From contig CBFIBQ010000008.1 in the NCBI GenBank assembly GCA_965660875.1, forward strand, positions 58,735-122,734: a DNA stretch of 64,000 bases, read 5' to 3'. The translations under genes and the position numbers were made by a program. This DNA comes from UBA6770 sp965660875 (GTDB taxonomy: Bacteria; Bacteroidota; Bacteroidia; Flavobacteriales_G; Salibacteraceae). Shown here piece by piece: positions 25,256-34,321 of the stretch (position 1 is its first letter; each line of letters begins with the position of its first letter). Under the pieces are notes generated by a model. It made no database searches. It was given only the letters and a program-made list of their open reading frames with translations, and was not told the DNA's origin.

Positions 25256-26095
25256 ATGAAAACACTTACTACACTTATCGGCATGGTATTTTTAAGTACG
25301 CTGAGTTTTGCCCAAAAAGATTCACTAAAAGCAGACGAACCCGATACGACAAAGATTAGAATTGGTAAATCAACGGTAATAATAATTGGGGACGACGACT
25401 CTGAGGATTATGACTTTGACTTCAATTCTAAGGACTCATCCTTAACAAAAAACAGCGAGAAAAAAGACGAGTATGATGGAAGCAATCTCGCTTTTAATAT
25501 CGGCATGGCAGGGTATTTAACTCCGTCGGGTTCCGTAGGGTTACCTCAAAACGAAAGCCTATTAGAGTTAAACTCTGGTAGGTCACATTCTATTGGTTTT
25601 TCAATAATGCTAGACGAAGCAAATTTGATAAAAGACAGGTGGTACATTAGAGCAGGTATTGGGTTGAATTGGACGAAGTATCATTTTGAAAAAAACGTGG
25701 CCATAAGTTCTGTTAGCGATACAACTCAATTTTCATTGGACACTATAAAGAGTTTTGACAAGAATAAAATGCGAGTCACTCACTTTCAGGTTCCGCTATT
25801 GATGGGCATAAGGCTCGGAGATCTTGACAACCCGTTCGGACTTCAATTTGGTGTGGTTGGTAGCTATAAATTAGGCTCTGCATTAATTCAAAAATATACA
25901 CTTAATGGAGCTAAAGAAAAGGACAGAACTCGGGATGATTATAATTTTAACCCTTTCAAACTTGAAGCCCTAGCTCGTATATCTGTTGATAATTTTGGTT
26001 TTTATGCTAAATACTCATTTACCGAATTATTTGAATCCGGACGAGCACCAGAACTGTATCCTTTTTCCGTTGGTGTAACAATAGGTGGTTTTTAG
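25256..26095 (+). CDS. Outer-membrane beta-barrel protein, probable target of the ECF sigma factor
   Basis: A 279-residue exported protein starting MKTLTTLIGMVFLSTLSFAQ (an ATG two codons earlier is also possible). After an acidic, Asp/Ser-rich linker (GDDDSEDYDFDFNSKDSS) the remainder is amphipathic beta strands of porin/outer-membrane barrel type (YIRAGIGLNWTKY, FGLQFGVVGSYKLGS, YPFSVGVTIGGF), ending in aromatic/hydrophobic residues. It follows the sigma/anti-sigma genes on the same strand and has its own copy of the ECF promoter. A cell-envelope stress role is inferred. Confidence 0.8.
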   Translation: MKTLTTLIGMVFLSTLSFAQKDSLKADEPDTTKIRIGKSTVIIIGDDDSEDYDFDFNSKDSSLTKNSEKKDEYDGSNLAFNIGMAGYLTPSGSVGLPQNESLLELNSGRSHSIGFSIMLDEANLIKDRWYIRAGIGLNWTKYHFEKNVAISSVSDTTQFSLDTIKSFDKNKMRVTHFQVPLLMGIRLGDLDNPFGLQFGVVGSYKLGSALIQKYTLNGAKEKDRTRDDYNFNPFKLEALARISVDNFGFYAKYSFTELFESGRAPELYPFSVGVTIGGF

Positions 26096-26118
26096 ATAAA
26101 CCTCAGTAAATAAATAAA

Positions 26119-26142
26119 AAAAGGGGCTGCGACGCCCCTTTT
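26119..26142. terminator. Bidirectional rho-independent terminator
   Basis: AAAAGGGGC (26119-26127) and GCCCCTTTT (26134-26142) form a 9-bp stem with a 6-base loop, flanked by A-runs on the left and T-runs on the right. It lies between the convergent outer-membrane-protein and pseudouridine-synthase genes and can stop both. Confidence 0.85.
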
Positions 26143-26143
26143 T

Positions 26144-27202
26144 TTATTTGGTCATTTTCAACATTCCAATTTCTTTTTCCGTCAGATGTCTAAACTTTCC
26201 TCTTAGAATATTTTTCTTGGTTAATCCCGCAAAACTTACTCGGTCAAGTTTCGTTACCTTATACCCTAGCTCCTCAAACATTCGGCGTACGATACGGTTT
26301 TTACCCGAATGCAACTCAACGCCCAATTCTCGTTTATTGATACCGTCACCAACAAACGCAATTGAATCAACTTTTGCTATACCATCTTCCAGCTCAACAC
26401 CTTCTTCGGCTAACTTTTTCATCTCAATTTTACTTACCGGTTTATCCGTTACTACATGATAAATCTTGCGCACACCATGTGAGGGGTGCGTCAGTTTTTT
26501 AGCCAAGTCACCATCGTTGGTAAGTAGCAATAGTCCGGTAGTGTTCCTATCCAATCTACCTACTGGATATATCCTTTCTGGAATGTGGTTCTTCACCAAA
26601 TCCATCACAGTTCTTCTTCCTTGCGGATCATCAACAGTGGTAATAAACTCCTTGGGCTTATTCAACAAGATATAAATAAAACGCTCGAATGCTAACAACT
26701 CTCCAGCATAACGCACCTCGTCTCCTGGCTGCACTTTAGTCCCTAATTGGGTAACTACTTCTCCATTAATAGAAATCATGCCTTCAGAAATCAACTTATC
26801 CGCTTCTCTTCTGCTACAAATACCGCTTGACGCAATGTATTTGTTTAATCGAGTTTCATGCACCTCAGATTGTTGAGCCCTTGGAGCTGGTCTACCTGCG
26901 TTAGGCTTTCCTTTTAAGCGCGGACGCATCACTCTTCCCTCACCTTCTGTTCTTTTCAAACGAGGCTTAATACTTCTAGCACTTCTTTCTGGCTGCTTTT
27001 TTTCAAAAGGCTTTTTCTCAAATCGCTTGGGTTTATTTTCTTTCGACTCTTCATCCGCTGTATCTCTGCGCGATGTTCTCTTGGAATTCGGATTACTTAC
27101 GGGCTTTTTATTGTCACTTCTACCTCTTCCAACCGCACCTGAACGTCTTCCGATTTTACCCCCGCCTTTTAATCCGCCTCGTTTTCCTCCCTTTTTTTCC
27201 AT
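26144..27202 (-). CDS. RluB-type pseudouridine synthase with long basic N-terminus
   Basis: Converts a uridine in 23S rRNA to pseudouridine (the RluB/RsuA group; which site is not decidable from sequence alone). The start at 27202 gives 352 residues. The first 100 are extremely rich in Lys, Arg and Gly (KKGGKRGGLKGGGKIGRR) and probably disordered RNA contacts. The S4 domain follows (ETRLNKYIASSGICSRREAD), then the catalytic domain with LNKPKEFITT, the catalytic Asp in VGRLDRNTTGLLLLTNDGDLA, and KNRIVRRMFEELGY. The gene overlaps no neighbour and faces a strong terminator. Confidence 0.92.
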   Translation of the reverse strand: MEKKGGKRGGLKGGGKIGRRSGAVGRGRSDNKKPVSNPNSKRTSRRDTADEESKENKPKRFEKKPFEKKQPERSARSIKPRLKRTEGEGRVMRPRLKGKPNAGRPAPRAQQSEVHETRLNKYIASSGICSRREADKLISEGMISINGEVVTQLGTKVQPGDEVRYAGELLAFERFIYILLNKPKEFITTVDDPQGRRTVMDLVKNHIPERIYPVGRLDRNTTGLLLLTNDGDLAKKLTHPSHGVRKIYHVVTDKPVSKIEMKKLAEEGVELEDGIAKVDSIAFVGDGINKRELGVELHSGKNRIVRRMFEELGYKVTKLDRVSFAGLTKKNILRGKFRHLTEKEIGMLKMTK

Positions 27203-27419
27203 GCTGCAAAAGTACAAGGAGTTATTAAATAGACTATCATTTTTACTGCTCGTATATCTCCTTCAACTCAACGACAAAAAAGACAGTTGCTTAATCTCTG
27301 AAAATTAGTGCTTTACATTTGTTGTTTTTTACCATTTTTACTCTGTCAATCGCACCAATCCTTCTTTATAAAACTGCTATTTTTGCAGCCTTTTTTAAAG
27401 CAAAAAAACACTCCTTACA

Positions 27420-30400
27420 ATGGATTTTATTACGAACATAGTTGCAAAATTTTTTGGCAACAAGTCGGAAAAAGATATAGAAGAAATCAAGCCAATTGTT
27501 GACGAAACAAACAAAATATACGCTACACTTTCTTCACTAAGCAACGACGAACTTAGAGCTAAAGCTAAAGATCTAAAAAACCGCATACATGCTCATTATG
27601 CCGATGAGCAAAAGGAAATTGACGACCTAAAAGTCAAAGCACAGGACGAAAGTAGCATGACTATTGAGGATAAAGAGGCTGCCTACACTCGTATTGATGA
27701 ACTTGACGAAAAAGTACTAGAAAAAATTGAAGAAATTTTACTTCAAATTTTACCTGAAGCATTTGCCGTGGTTAAAGAAACCGCGCGAAGGTTTACCGAA
27801 AACGAGAGCATTGAGGTAAGTGCTAACGAAAACGATATACGTTTAGCTTCTACCAAACCGCACATTGTAATCGAAGGCGATAAAGCCCATTGGAAAAACT
27901 CTTGGGACGCTGCTGGTACGGAGATACTTTGGAATATGGTGCACTATGATGTGCAGCTAATTGGTGGCGTTGTATTGCATCAAGGTAAAATTGCGGAAAT
28001 GGCAACTGGTGAAGGAAAAACCCTTGTTGCTACCTTACCTGTGTTCTTAAATGCATTAACTGGCAGAGGAGTGCACTTGGTAACGGTAAACGACTACTTA
28101 GCAAAACGTGATGCCGAGTGGAACGCACCGATATTTGAATTTCATGGATTAACCACAGACTGTATCGACAAGCACCAACCCAACTCTGAAGAGAGAAGAC
28201 AAGCCTACTTGGCCGATATAACCTACGGAACCAACAACGAATTTGGCTTTGATTATTTGAGAGATAACATGGCTACTTCGGTTGAAGATTTAGTTCAGCG
28301 CAAACATCATTACGCTATCGTTGATGAGGTAGATTCTGTATTGATTGATGATGCCAGAACGCCGTTAATTATCTCTGGACCTACACCAAAAGGTGACCAA
28401 CACGAATTCATGGAACTAAAACCTCGGATTGAAGTTTTGGTAAACCATCAGAAAAAACTGATGACTTCATTGCTCTCGGAGGCCAAGAAAAAACTGGCTG
28501 ATGGAGTAGACAAAAAAACACGTGAAGAAGGCGGCTTGGCACTTTACCGTGCCTACCGCGCAATGCCTAAAAACAAAGCGCTGATTAAGTTTTTGAGTGA
28601 GCCCGGAATAAAAGCTCAGTTGACTAAAACCGAGGGAATATATATCCAAGATCAAGGCAAGGAAATGCCATTTGTTGATTCGGAATTGTTCTTTGTAATC
28701 GACGAAAAACAAAATTCAGTTGAAATGACCGATAAGGGCATTGAGCTCATGACGGGCGAAATGGAAGACTCTAACTTCTTTATCATGCCTGACATTGGAT
28801 TTGAGATTGATAAAATCGAAAAATCAGAACTTGCTGATGAGGATAAAATCGCTAAAAAAGACGCCCTTATTAATGATTATTCTGCCAAGAGTCAACGCAT
28901 TCACACCGTAAACCAGTTGCTAAAATCGTACGCCATGTTCGAGAAGGATGTGGAATATGTCGTAATGGACAATCAAGTAAAAATTGTTGATGAGCAAACG
29001 GGACGTATCATGGACGGGCGCCGCTATTCCGACGGTTTGCACCAAGCGATTGAGGCTAAAGAAAACGTGAAAATTGAGGCTGCCACTCAAACCTATGCTA
29101 CGATTACGCTTCAGAACTACTTTAGAATGTACCACAAACTCGCTGGTATGACGGGTACTGCTGAAACTGAAGCTGGTGAGTTCCACGAGATCTACAAATT
29201 GGATGTAGTTGTAATTCCTACGAACCGCCCAATTGCAAGAGACGACAGACAAGATTTGGTATACAAAACAGTACGTGAGAAATTCAATGCGGTAATTGAC
29301 GAAGCTGAAAAGTTGGTACAACAAGGCCGCCCGGTGTTGGTGGGTACCACTTCGGTCGAAATCTCGGAATTATTGAGTAGAATGCTCAAAAGAAAAAACA
29401 TCAAACACCAAGTACTTAATGCCAAGTTGCACCAGAAAGAAGCCGATATTGTTGCAGAGGCTGGTAAAGCCGGAACTGTAACTATTGCAACCAACATGGC
29501 TGGTCGTGGTACGGATATTAAACTATCTGACGAAGTAAAAACGTCTGGTGGTTTAGCAATTATCGGTACTGAACGTCACGAATCAAGGCGTGTTGACAGA
29601 CAGTTACGTGGTCGTGCAGGACGTCAAGGAGACCCAGGTTCTTCTCAATTCTTTGTGTCTTTAGAGGATAATTTGATGCGTATGTTCGGCTCTGATAGAG
29701 TCGCTAAACTTATGGATCGAATGGGTCTTGAAGAGGGCGAAGTGATTCAGCACAGCATGATTTCTAAATCGATAGAGCGTGCACAGAAGAAAGTAGAAGA
29801 AAACAACTTTGGTGTACGTAAACGATTGTTGGAGTATGATGATGTAATGAACTCACAACGTGAAGTGATTTACACAAAAAGACGTCATGCATTATACGGA
29901 GAACGTATTCAAGTTGATGTGGACAATATGATGCAAGATGTGGCATTGGATATGGCTTTTGCATATTCAGACCTCAAAGACTACGAAGGATTTCGTTTGG
30001 ATCTTATCAAAATATTTGGTATCGAATCGCCATTCAATGAGCAAGAATTCTTATCGACGAACCCTGAAGAATTAGGCGCTAAATTGTACAGCGCAGTGCG
30101 CAAAGCATACGACCAAAAATCTGAGCTGATTGCAAAAAGTGCTTTTCCTGTTATCAAAGGAATCGCGGATGAAGCAGACAATAACTTTAAACGTGTTGTA
30201 ATCCCGTTTACAGACAAACAGAAATCAATTCAAGTAACAGCGGATATCGAGCGCGGTGTTAAAACGGAAGGGGTTGAAGCCGTGCGTGCTTTAGAAAAAG
30301 GTGTAATCTTAGCCATGATTGATCAACATTGGAAAGAGCATTTGCGCGAAATGGACGATTTAAGGCAATCGGTTCAATCTGCAACTTATGAGCAAAAAGA

Positions 30401-30806
30401 CCCGTTATTAATTTACAAATTCGAGTCGTTTGAATTATTCAAAAAAGTACTAGCCAAAGTGAATAATGAAGTGACTTCTTTCTTAGCAAAAGCAAGCTTG
30501 CCAGAGGATAATAATGCTGTAAAACAAGGAGAAGTGCAGCGTCAGCAAGCGCCAAAAACACAAGTTGGCAGAGGCACCGTTCCCGGAGGTCAGGAACAAT
30601 TACCTACGGAAAATGAATACAACGACCCTTCTGCACAGCAGCGCCCCAAAAGGGAGCCCGTGAAGGTTGAAAAGAAAATAAACCGTAACGAGCGTGTAGA
30701 TATACAACATGTAATGAGTGGTGAGAAAAAAACCGTAAAATACAAGCAAGCAGAGCCGTTACTTAGTACAGGTGAATGGGTTATTGTTCAGCAGACGCAA
30801 GCGTAA
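27420..30806 (+). CDS. secA: Preprotein translocase motor SecA
   Basis: The ATPase that pushes unfolded preproteins through SecYEG. The 1128-residue protein has the Walker A motif in MATGEGKTLVATLP (about 195-201), the DEAD-type VDEVDSVLIDDART, the preprotein-binding insert, TNMAGRGTDIKL and GRAGRQGDPGSSQF in the second motor domain, and a C-terminal wing. It is longer than E. coli SecA (901), as in other Bacteroidota with an extra insert around 325-500. The tail lacks the Cys-rich zinc motif that binds SecB and ends in a basic linker plus PLLSTGEWVIVQ. A TAnnTTTG box (TATTTTTG, 27378-27385) lies 34 bases upstream. Confidence 0.97.
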   Translation: MDFITNIVAKFFGNKSEKDIEEIKPIVDETNKIYATLSSLSNDELRAKAKDLKNRIHAHYADEQKEIDDLKVKAQDESSMTIEDKEAAYTRIDELDEKVLEKIEEILLQILPEAFAVVKETARRFTENESIEVSANENDIRLASTKPHIVIEGDKAHWKNSWDAAGTEILWNMVHYDVQLIGGVVLHQGKIAEMATGEGKTLVATLPVFLNALTGRGVHLVTVNDYLAKRDAEWNAPIFEFHGLTTDCIDKHQPNSEERRQAYLADITYGTNNEFGFDYLRDNMATSVEDLVQRKHHYAIVDEVDSVLIDDARTPLIISGPTPKGDQHEFMELKPRIEVLVNHQKKLMTSLLSEAKKKLADGVDKKTREEGGLALYRAYRAMPKNKALIKFLSEPGIKAQLTKTEGIYIQDQGKEMPFVDSELFFVIDEKQNSVEMTDKGIELMTGEMEDSNFFIMPDIGFEIDKIEKSELADEDKIAKKDALINDYSAKSQRIHTVNQLLKSYAMFEKDVEYVVMDNQVKIVDEQTGRIMDGRRYSDGLHQAIEAKENVKIEAATQTYATITLQNYFRMYHKLAGMTGTAETEAGEFHEIYKLDVVVIPTNRPIARDDRQDLVYKTVREKFNAVIDEAEKLVQQGRPVLVGTTSVEISELLSRMLKRKNIKHQVLNAKLHQKEADIVAEAGKAGTVTIATNMAGRGTDIKLSDEVKTSGGLAIIGTERHESRRVDRQLRGRAGRQGDPGSSQFFVSLEDNLMRMFGSDRVAKLMDRMGLEEGEVIQHSMISKSIERAQKKVEENNFGVRKRLLEYDDVMNSQREVIYTKRRHALYGERIQVDVDNMMQDVALDMAFAYSDLKDYEGFRLDLIKIFGIESPFNEQEFLSTNPEELGAKLYSAVRKAYDQKSELIAKSAFPVIKGIADEADNNFKRVVIPFTDKQKSIQVTADIERGVKTEGVEAVRALEKGVILAMIDQHWKEHLREMDDLRQSVQSATYEQKDPLLIYKFESFELFKKVLAKVNNEVTSFLAKASLPEDNNAVKQGEVQRQQAPKTQVGRGTVPGGQEQLPTENEYNDPSAQQRPKREPVKVEKKINRNERVDIQHVMSGEKKTVKYKQAEPLLSTGEWVIVQQTQA

Positions 30807-30812
30807 ATTGCT

Positions 30813-31400
30813 TTGCTCAAAAACTATTTCACCAAAGGAGTAATTGAGGCCGGTTGCGATGAGGCTGGGAGGGGGTGTTTGGCTGGTCCAGTAACTGCAG
30901 CGGCAGTTATCTTACCAAAGAACTTTAAGCACAAACTCCTCAACGATTCTAAGCAAGTAACCGAGGCAAACAGAAAAGAATTGCGTCAAGTGATTGAAGA
31001 AAAAGCTTTGGCATTTGGCGTTGCTTTTTTGGACCACAAAACGATAGACGAAATCAATATTTTGCAAGCTTCTATATTGGCAATGCATCACGCGTTAGAC
31101 AAATTGGAAACCTCGCCAGAACACATAATTGTTGACGGAAATCGATTTAAACCCTACAATTTTATACCGCATACCACGGTAGTTAAAGGAGACGCAAAAT
31201 ATTTAAGCATTGCCGCAGCCTCTATTTTAGCCAAAACACACCGAGACGAATACATGGAAAAAATCGATGCGGAATTTCCTATGTACAACTGGAAAAAAAA
31301 TAAAGGCTACCCCACAAAAGACCATCGAAAAGGCATAACCGAGCATGGGCCAAGCAAGTATCACCGAATGAGTTTCCGGTTGCTTAAAACGGAAAGTTAA
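30813..31400 (+). CDS. rnhB: Ribonuclease HII
   Basis: Cleaves the RNA strand of RNA-DNA hybrids and starts removal of single ribonucleotides in DNA. The 195-residue protein shows the metal-binding DEAGRGCLAGP (D16, E17), KQVTEANRKELR, IIVDGNRFKP and KGDAKYLSIAAASILAKTHRDEYM. The start is TTG at 30813, 6 bases after secA, and no in-frame ATG exists upstream of the catalytic site, so the TTG start is required. Likely co-transcribed with secA. Confidence 0.95.
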   Translation: MLKNYFTKGVIEAGCDEAGRGCLAGPVTAAAVILPKNFKHKLLNDSKQVTEANRKELRQVIEEKALAFGVAFLDHKTIDEINILQASILAMHHALDKLETSPEHIIVDGNRFKPYNFIPHTTVVKGDAKYLSIAAASILAKTHRDEYMEKIDAEFPMYNWKKNKGYPTKDHRKGITEHGPSKYHRMSFRLLKTES

Positions 31401-31499
31401 AGTTTGAACAACCAACGATTTTGGTTTGATAACTCCTCAAAAACAACCTGCAATTGGACCATTCAAAAACTAATTTTACAAATTGTAGATGTAGAGTTT

Positions 31500-34250
31500 A
31501 TGTTTAGAAAAATATTGTTGGTTTTTATCTTCGTAGCTTTTGGAGCTTTGGTGTTCTTTATGTACACTAGATTCAACGAGAACAAGAGAACTACGCAAGA
31601 TTATTTTGCTGCTATCCCCTATCAAGTAGCCTTAATTGCCGATATAAAAAGTCCGCAAAGCTTTTTTAAATCCATTACAAACTCCAACTTGATTTATGAC
31701 GAATTCAAGCAAATCGGTTGGGCTACTAATGCAGATGCTTCGATAAAACAATTGGATAGTTTAATTAAAAAGGATCCATTTTTTGGTGAACGTTGGGAAA
31801 GCACCCGACTAGTTGCTGCATTGCTTCCTTCAGGAAAAGACAAACACTCGTGGCTATTTTCGGTTTTAATCCCAAGGCTTGTTTCCGATAAAAACGTTCA
31901 AATCAAGGTGAAGAACCTATTTGGTGAACAGAATTTGGCTGCAAGCGAAACCTACGACGGCGCAAAAATTACATCCTATCAAATTGGCTCAAATATTTGG
32001 TTCACAACAGTATACAAGGACTTTTTTCTTGCATCTAAAACAAAAATTAGTATTGAAGATGCCATTAGACAACTTAATAGTGGGGTCAGTTTATCGATAA
32101 ACCATCGCGGATTTAAAAAAGTAATGACTACGGCTGGGTTATCAAAAGAGGTTAACTTTTATACCCATCAAAAATATTTTTTACAATATGCAAGCAAGTT
32201 TTTAGGCACATCAGGAAAAAATGTTTGTGAGCGATTGGAAACATTTTCTGGTTGGACTGAACTTGACCTTATAGTTAAGTCCAATGGCTTATTATTCAAT
32301 GGGTACAGTTTTGCCGAGGACTCGTTAAGAGGATATCTCACCATTTTCAATGAACAAAACACTCAAAATATAGACGTTACAGAAATTCTTCCGGCCTCAA
32401 CCGCGTTCTTTTTACATTATGGAATAAGCGATTACAAAAGTTATGACCGGGCATATAAAAACTATTTACAAGTTCGAAACAAACTCGATACACGAGATAG
32501 AGCTATTAACCAGCTAAAAGAAAATGGTATCGATGTGAACCAATTGCTTGAAAAACACATGGTAGGAGAAGTAGCACTGTGCATTTCTGAAATACCCACA
32601 ACTATTCGGAAGCAAAGTATTGGAGTTATTCAGTCAAAAAGCTATGGTCTGATTCGAATTATCAATAAAACGGCATTTTTAGAAAGCATGCAACCGCTTA
32701 TGGTCTCTGATGGAAGCGCCGATTCATTAACCACATATCGCGAAGTAGATATTTTTGGATTAAATTATCCAGGATTTATGCGTCAGGCTTTTGGTCAGCC
32801 CTATGGTGCAGTGGCTTGTAATTACCTCATGTTTGTTGAAAATTACGTGGTTTTTGGGGATCAGCTGGCCTCTATGAGGGACTTCATAAACAATTGGAAA
32901 GGCAATAAAACACTAGCTTATGACGAGCATTTCGATGGGTTTCAAGAAAACCTTTCCGATCAATCGAACATTACGATGTACAGTAATGTTTCTAGAAGTC
33001 CTTATTTATGGCATTACTTTGTGAACGATAACTTTGCCGATACGATTAAGAATAATGTTGAGTTTTTGAGAAAGTTTGGCGGTCTGTCTTTACAAATAGA
33101 ACGTGGAAAAAGCAACTTGTACTACAACAGTATTTATTTTGAGCACAATCCGAGTTATAAAAAAATATCGAGTAGTCTTTGGGAAGTGCCGCTAGATACT
33201 GTGCTTGCAACAGAGCCTATGCCGTTTACCAATCACTATACAAAAGCTAAAGACGTAGTGGTTCAAGATGCATCCGGTAAGGTATATTTAATCTCCAACA
33301 CGGGAAGGGTGCTTTGGTCACGCGCCATAGGCGAGCCTATTTTAGGCAGAGTACATGAAGTAGATCGATACAAAAACAACAAATTTCAGTTGTTATTTAA
33401 TACCGCGTCTAAAGTGTATTTATTGGACAGAAACGGCAAAAATGTCGAAGGATTTCCAGTGGCTCTCAAAAACCCAATAATTCAACCGCTTTCAGTCTTT
33501 GACTACGATAACAATAAGAAATACCGGATTTTTATAGCTCAAAAAAATGGGGATATACAATGTTTAGATATTTCTGGAAAATTTGTGAACGGTTGGAAAT
33601 ACAAGCGAGGAAAACCCATAATTAAACCTATACTATATACCCGACTGAATAAAAAAGACTACCTCATTGCCATGCAGTCTAACGGTCAAGTTAAAGTTCT
33701 AAACAGAAGGGGAGAAAAACGAATAAAGCTTACCAGGAAAATGGAAACATACCCCAACTCAACCTTCAATATTAAACTGGGTAAAGGGCTTTCTAGCTCA
33801 TACATCACTTGCTCGGACAGTAATGGGGTAGTATATCGATTGAGCTTAAAAAACAAATTAGAAACCGCACAAATCAAACAAAGCGAAGGCCTAGGTGCGT
33901 TTAATTTTATTGACATGAATTTTGACGGTAAAAAAGACTACTGCTTTATAGACAATAACGTGCTTAAAATATACAACTCAGAGTTTAAGTTAACATGGGA
34001 GTACAAGTCAGAATCGCCACTGTCAAATTCATTGACAGCCTACAAGGTTTCCAACGAAGATGAGGGCTTCATGTGTTTTTCTGATGTTCAGAATAAAGCC
34101 TACATTTTTAATGAACATCAAAACCAAGTCCAAGGAAGTCCATTTTATGGAAATGGTAAAGCGCTTATCTCTGATGTCAATATCGATGGTCGCTACGAGC
34201 TAATAATAGGCAGTAAAGAAGGGTCATTATACTGTTATGTCTTGAATTAA
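31500..34250 (+). CDS. Membrane-anchored protein with C-terminal propeller-like repeats
   Basis: A 916-residue protein taking the ATG at 31500, which puts the membrane anchor (MFRKILLVFIFVAFGALVFFM) at the N-terminus; a TTG at 31404 would add 32 hydrophilic residues before it. The first two thirds are an unknown alpha/beta domain reminiscent of DUF3352-type proteins. The last 300 residues repeat short strands such as GKVYLISNTGRVLWSRAIG and GDIQCLDISGKFVNGWKY, as in PQQ/FG-GAP beta-propellers. It is on the same strand as the downstream lipoprotein operon but has a separate 71-base gap. The function is unknown. Confidence 0.72.
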   Translation: MFRKILLVFIFVAFGALVFFMYTRFNENKRTTQDYFAAIPYQVALIADIKSPQSFFKSITNSNLIYDEFKQIGWATNADASIKQLDSLIKKDPFFGERWESTRLVAALLPSGKDKHSWLFSVLIPRLVSDKNVQIKVKNLFGEQNLAASETYDGAKITSYQIGSNIWFTTVYKDFFLASKTKISIEDAIRQLNSGVSLSINHRGFKKVMTTAGLSKEVNFYTHQKYFLQYASKFLGTSGKNVCERLETFSGWTELDLIVKSNGLLFNGYSFAEDSLRGYLTIFNEQNTQNIDVTEILPASTAFFLHYGISDYKSYDRAYKNYLQVRNKLDTRDRAINQLKENGIDVNQLLEKHMVGEVALCISEIPTTIRKQSIGVIQSKSYGLIRIINKTAFLESMQPLMVSDGSADSLTTYREVDIFGLNYPGFMRQAFGQPYGAVACNYLMFVENYVVFGDQLASMRDFINNWKGNKTLAYDEHFDGFQENLSDQSNITMYSNVSRSPYLWHYFVNDNFADTIKNNVEFLRKFGGLSLQIERGKSNLYYNSIYFEHNPSYKKISSSLWEVPLDTVLATEPMPFTNHYTKAKDVVVQDASGKVYLISNTGRVLWSRAIGEPILGRVHEVDRYKNNKFQLLFNTASKVYLLDRNGKNVEGFPVALKNPIIQPLSVFDYDNNKKYRIFIAQKNGDIQCLDISGKFVNGWKYKRGKPIIKPILYTRLNKKDYLIAMQSNGQVKVLNRRGEKRIKLTRKMETYPNSTFNIKLGKGLSSSYITCSDSNGVVYRLSLKNKLETAQIKQSEGLGAFNFIDMNFDGKKDYCFIDNNVLKIYNSEFKLTWEYKSESPLSNSLTAYKVSNEDEGFMCFSDVQNKAYIFNEHQNQVQGSPFYGNGKALISDVNIDGRYELIIGSKEGSLYCYVLN

Positions 34251-34284
34251 TTGGCGCAACTCGAAAATTATCCCGATATTTACC

Positions 34285-34316
34285 TTTTGCTAAAACTCCG
34301 AGCAATCGTAAATTTG
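34285..34316 (+). promoter_or_regulatory. Bacteroidota promoter of the lipoprotein-DUF5723-CHAT operon
   Basis: TTTTG (34285-34289), exactly 19 bases, then TAAATTTG (34309-34316), a full match to TTTG-N19-TAnnTTTG. The predicted transcription start falls at or within a few bases of the ATG at 34322, so the mRNA would be nearly leaderless. Confidence 0.65.
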
Positions 34317-34321
34317 TTAAC

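Noticed and set aside
28920..29324. 134-codon frame antisense to secA
   Set aside because: It lies wholly inside the secA coding region on the other strand and shows no family features; a shadow of secA codon use.
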